Source of the DNA: Candidatus Heimdallarchaeota archaeon
Lineage (GTDB): Archaea > Asgardarchaeota > Heimdallarchaeia > Heimdallarchaeales > Kariarchaeaceae
Length of the DNA: 8,355 bases
Assembly (NCBI GenBank): GCA_027016475.1
Contig: JALUTL010000425.1
Span: 1-8,355, forward strand
Direction: 5' to 3'
Part shown: in pieces, positions 5,899-8,355 of the stretch
Numbering within the stretch: the stretch's first letter is position 1
Layout: each line of letters begins with the position of its first letter
The notes under the pieces: model-generated
What the model was told of the DNA's origin: nothing
The model's database searches: none
Seen by the model: only the letters and a program-made list of their open reading frames with translations
Position numbers and translations under genes: made by a program

Positions 5899-7425
5899 GT
5901 GATCAATTTACCTGTTAAAATCCTCGATACTCGTGCAGTTGACCCAATAGTGATGATATCGCACCAAACAGCGTCTAAACTGAGATTTCGACATACAGCA
6001 ATTGTAACGGTGAAAAGCGAGGTGTCAGAGAAATCTTTTTCAGCAACACCTATCGTGACCGAAGGCATAATTGAGGACAATGTTGTAGGAATTTCAGTCG
6101 AGGATGCCAAATGGTTGAATGTCAAAGAAGGAGACATTGTATTGATAGCCAATCGAAGAACTCCTTCGAGCTTGGAGCTGATCAAGCAAAAAATGACGGG
6201 TAGACCGTGGACCAAGGCAGAGGTACATTCTATTGTAAATGATATTTCAAAAAGAACATACATCAGCTTGGAAATAAGCTCATTTGTTATGACCAGTGCT
6301 TTCCAAGGATTTTCTGAAGAAGAGATGACTGCATTTGCAAAAAGCATGGCGGAGCAGGGTACGCAGTTTGATTTTCAGGAAAAAACCTTCGACAAGCATT
6401 CAATTGGGGGTGTTCCGGGAAACAAGGTTTCATTGATCATTGTGCCAATAGTTGCATCAGCAGGATTGCTTATTCCAAAAACAAGCAGTAGAGCGATTAC
6501 CTCCCCTTCAGGCACAGCTGATTCAATGGAAGTTTTGGCGAACATAGATTTTTCACCTGAAGAGGTCAGTGAGATTGCACCCCAAGTACGGGGAATGATT
6601 GTTCATAATGAACCACTGAAGTTGAGCCCAATGGACGGGATTGTCGCGAAGGTCAAAAAGTTCCTTGACATAGACCCACGTGATCAAATGCTTTCTGCAA
6701 TCATTTCAACCAAAATTGCCATGGGCATAAAGAATCTAGTGATAGACATCCCAACAGGAAAGTATACAAAAATGCAAACTCCTGAGGATGCTGTAAACTT
6801 TGGACATCGTTTGGTAGGATTGTGCCATAATGTTGGCATCAATGTAGAGGCTGCAATGACATTCGGAGACATTCCTATTGGAAACAACGTAGGTCCTGCA
6901 TTGGAAGCAAAAGAAGCATTGCAGATTTTGGAGGGAAGTGTGAAAAACACCGCATTTGCCAAATCTATAGAATTGGCAGGTACGTTGCTTGAGATGGGTG
7001 GAGTAGTGGCACCAAATAAGGGTGCATTGATGGCGAGAGAGCTGATAAACTCCGGCAAGGCATTGCAGAAATTCAAGGAAATCATTGAAGCCCAAGGTGG
7101 AGATCCAAAAGTAACGTCTGACAGCGTTCCAGTGGGAGAATACACTCACACAATCTGTGCAACACAGGATGGCTATGTTCGATCCATTTCAAATCGGGGA
7201 GTCAAACTGATATGCTCAGCAGCAGGTACACCTAGTAGCAAGGAAAGTGGGTTGGTATTGCACACTCGGATAGGTGCTTTTGTTAAGGAAGGCGACCCAC
7301 TGTTTACAATCTATTCCAATTCAGAATCTAAGCTTTCAGCGGCGATACAAGTAGCAAACAACTATATGGCAGTCAAAACCTCAGGCATGATCATCAATCG
7401 GCTAAAAACTGAAACGAAACTTTAG
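5899..7425 (+). CDS. deoA: AMP phosphorylase (archaeal thymidine-phosphorylase family)
   Basis: This enzyme phosphorolyses AMP (and usually CMP and UMP) to ribose 1,5-bisphosphate plus the free base. In many archaea the bisphosphate is isomerised to RuBP and used by form III RuBisCO. At 508 residues it has the length typical of the archaeal enzyme and is longer than bacterial thymidine phosphorylases (about 440). The extra N-terminal domain (1 to about 90, with VKILD at 6-10 and VKEGDIVLI at 75-83) is characteristic. The phosphorylase signature is well kept: KHSIGGVPGNK (166-176) and SSRAITSPSGTADSME (196-211). The archaeal SRAITSPxGTAD form favours AMP phosphorylase over thymidine phosphorylase. 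The C-terminal region (DGYVRSISNRG...IGAFVKEGDPLFTIYS) matches the family's alpha/beta tail. Its stop overlaps the convergent regulator gene. No R15P isomerase or RuBisCO gene is in this window. The symbol deoA is the name often given to this archaeal family. Confidence 0.92.
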   Translation: MINLPVKILDTRAVDPIVMISHQTASKLRFRHTAIVTVKSEVSEKSFSATPIVTEGIIEDNVVGISVEDAKWLNVKEGDIVLIANRRTPSSLELIKQKMTGRPWTKAEVHSIVNDISKRTYISLEISSFVMTSAFQGFSEEEMTAFAKSMAEQGTQFDFQEKTFDKHSIGGVPGNKVSLIIVPIVASAGLLIPKTSSRAITSPSGTADSMEVLANIDFSPEEVSEIAPQVRGMIVHNEPLKLSPMDGIVAKVKKFLDIDPRDQMLSAIISTKIAMGIKNLVIDIPTGKYTKMQTPEDAVNFGHRLVGLCHNVGINVEAAMTFGDIPIGNNVGPALEAKEALQILEGSVKNTAFAKSIELAGTLLEMGGVVAPNKGALMARELINSGKALQKFKEIIEAQGGDPKVTSDSVPVGEYTHTICATQDGYVRSISNRGVKLICSAAGTPSSKESGLVLHTRIGAFVKEGDPLFTIYSNSESKLSAAIQVANNYMAVKTSGMIINRLKTETKL

Positions 7426-7739
7426 GTTTGCATGAAATTGTTGTTTCCTTGCTGCATTGCCTGCAAAATTTGCTCTGTTATTTCTGGAGAAAGGTCATTC
7501 ACCAATTCTGAGAGCTCTTCCCTAGTTGCTGTCCTGTAGTAAACCGACCTCATATCAAGCAAGTTTGGCACTCGATAGATTACTTTGTTTTCCAATAGTC
7601 TCCGAAGTGCGTACTTGATTGCTTTTGGCTCGACATCCTCACCAAGATACTCCTGAATTTCCTTGGCAGTCAGACTACCGTGCTTGGAAAGAATTTTGAG
7701 TATCTCTAGTGCAGGATATGGCAATGTGTATATGGACAT
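7422..7739 (-). CDS. Small winged-helix transcriptional regulator
   Basis: This 105-residue protein starts with MSIYTLPYPALEILKILSKH and has a winged-helix fold: helices at about 8-18, a HTH at 22-48 (SLTAKEIQEYLGEDVEPKAIKYALRRLLEN) and a wing at 52-70 (VIYRVPNLLDMRSVYYR). An acidic C-terminal helix (REELSELVNDLSPEITEQIL) may serve dimerisation. It resembles short single-domain archaeal wHTH proteins and lacks any ligand domain. A close relative of Lrp-type regulators is excluded by length. Its stop overlaps the stop of AMP phosphorylase by four bases, tail to tail. Two adjoining palindromes lie 26-49 bases upstream of the start, over the likely promoter, suggesting autoregulation. Its target genes are unknown; Pelota or AMP phosphorylase are only positional candidates. 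Confidence 0.85.
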   Translation of the reverse strand: MSIYTLPYPALEILKILSKHGSLTAKEIQEYLGEDVEPKAIKYALRRLLENKVIYRVPNLLDMRSVYYRTATREELSELVNDLSPEITEQILQAMQQGNNNFMQT

Positions 7740-7764
7740 CGGATTTCAATAAATTATTATACAC

Positions 7765-7788
7765 ACAATTTAATAATTGTAGCGCTAC
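7765..7788 (-). promoter_or_regulatory. Paired palindromes over the presumed promoter of the winged-helix gene, candidate operator
   Basis: ACAATT-TAAT-AATTGT (7765-7780) is a 6-bp-arm inverted repeat. It overlaps by two bases the perfect 10-bp palindrome GTAGCGCTAC (7779-7788). On the minus strand the A/T-rich repeat includes TTATTAAATT, about 32 bases before the ATG at 7739, with a second TATA-like TATAATA nearer the start. A dimeric regulator binding here would block TBP/TFB access. This role is inferred from position and symmetry. Confidence 0.4.
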
Positions 7789-7800
7789 CCCTAATTAACA

Positions 7801-7830
7801 CAAAAAAATCTTTGGTTTTTAGGCCAAAGC
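7801..7830 (-). terminator. Hairpin followed by T-run, candidate terminator of the Pelota transcript
   Basis: Read on the minus strand, CTTTGG and CCAAAG form a 6-bp stem around an 8-base loop (7810-7829), followed by A and a run of seven Ts (7802-7808). Flanking A/T pairs (7831-7837 with 7803-7809) could lengthen the stem across a small bulge. It lies about 140 bases past the Pelota stop and before the winged-helix promoter. Archaeal termination relies mainly on the T-run; the stem is suggestive but not required. Confidence 0.45.
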
Positions 7831-7967
7831 GATTTTTCATAGGAATTATGGATACTTTGGACAACCAGTAATTTTACCTACAACAAGGAATACTTATTTT
7901 TGGATGAAAGAGATATAAAAGGATATAGCTAAAATTGACTTTGGGATTTAAACCATATAAGTATATC

Positions 7968-8355
7968 TCATAAGGGAAGAGGGAATCTCAATATGCCAAC
8001 AAGCCCCCCCAAATGTAAGATTTGATCTTTGTATGGATGGTTGCTACTAATGACAAGCACTTTCCCTCCAAAATTTCTTACGTTTTTCGCAACCGTTTCG
8101 AATCGATTTCTAAAATCCACAGAAGAATGCAACATTGTATCCAATACAGCAAGTTGGTCAATGGCTCCGATTTCTGCACCTCTTTCCGCTTGATTTATTC
8201 TATATATCGCCAGGGAATCATTCGTACGGAGCGTTTGAAGAAATCTTTCCATAAACTCACCCTCCTCCCTTGCTTCAAGCATGGTATTGATAGCAATATC
8301 TCCTGCACCTTTGAGTGCACCCATACCAAACATAACTACCTCATCGCCGTCAATG
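7968..8355 (-). CDS. pelA: mRNA surveillance protein Pelota (aPelota/Dom34), C-terminal part, 5' end beyond window
   Basis: The minus-strand frame enters from the right edge with no start in view and ends at TGA (7970-7968), giving about 128 C-terminal residues. Pelota, with a GTPase partner, recognises ribosomes stalled on mRNA and promotes their dissociation and rescue. The family's eRF1-like domain 3 is clear: AIYRINQAERGAEIGAIDQL followed by AVLDTML, corresponding to the conserved GAVE-x-LLVSD segment, then FGGKVLVISSNHPYKDQILH and LGGLVGILRFPLPL at the very end, matching the usual G(E/K)V-x-x-xSS-x-H...LGGIAAILR(Y/F)P. The upstream helices (FGMGALKGAGDIAINTMLEA) fit domain 2. About two thirds of the protein lies outside. 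ATG 8333 would open a shorter ORF but is internal, since IDGDEVV continues upstream in frame. Confidence 0.88.
   Translation of the reverse strand, partial: IDGDEVVMFGMGALKGAGDIAINTMLEAREEGEFMERFLQTLRTNDSLAIYRINQAERGAEIGAIDQLAVLDTMLHSSVDFRNRFETVAKNVRNFGGKVLVISSNHPYKDQILHLGGLVGILRFPLPL

Noticed and set aside
6684..7149. Two long minus-strand ORFs inside AMP phosphorylase
   Set aside because: They are antisense shadows of a fully supported, conserved enzyme and show no motif of their own.
1..8355. CRISPR array, tRNA/rRNA genes, insertion sequences, integrase or defence genes
   Set aside because: I looked for regularly spaced repeats, cloverleaf-like segments, terminal inverted repeats and transposase motifs and saw none.

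Overview
This AT-leaning window reads as archaeal chromosome, most likely Thaumarchaeota/Nitrososphaeria. The supporting genes are a partial Pelota, an archaeal-type AMP phosphorylase, an archaeal NYN-domain protein of the TIGR00288 type, a small winged-helix regulator and a single-domain cyclophilin. Several genes also have TATA-like boxes centred about 24-28 bases upstream of the start codon, as expected for leaderless archaeal transcripts. Archaeal origin is fairly secure. The phylum is inferred from remembered family resemblance and was not tested.

Layout. Positions 1-402 (minus) hold the first 134 codons of a cyclophilin that runs off the left edge. Positions 616-3274 (plus) hold a two-gene surface cassette. 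The first gene encodes a Sec-exported zinc metalloprotease with an HEFGH...D site resembling the CLCA pattern. The second encodes a sequon-rich protein with a signal peptide and a C-terminal membrane anchor. Both genes are broken as written: a frameshift near 921-930, an in-frame TGA at 2841-2843 and a frameshift near 2980-2984. Each repaired reading gives one continuous, sensible protein. Positions 3376-3807 encode a dCMP deaminase. Positions 3877-5349 encode a 490-residue coiled-coil protein ending in a winged helix, followed by an NYN-domain gene (5413-5835), probably in one operon. Positions 5899-7425 encode AMP phosphorylase. On the minus strand, a winged-helix regulator (7422-7739) overlaps the AMP phosphorylase stop by four bases, and the C-terminal part of Pelota (7968-8355) enters from the right edge. 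The spacer 7740-7967 holds two adjoining palindromes and a hairpin with a T-run.

How the genes fit together. dCMP deaminase feeds dUMP/dTMP synthesis. AMP phosphorylase opens the archaeal nucleoside-monophosphate degradation route. Pelota rescues stalled ribosomes, the NYN protein may act on RNA, and cyclophilin assists folding. These are housekeeping genes. The protease/anchored-protein cassette is the accessory part and the best candidate for an undescribed system. The coiled-coil/winged-helix protein paired with an NYN protein is the second.
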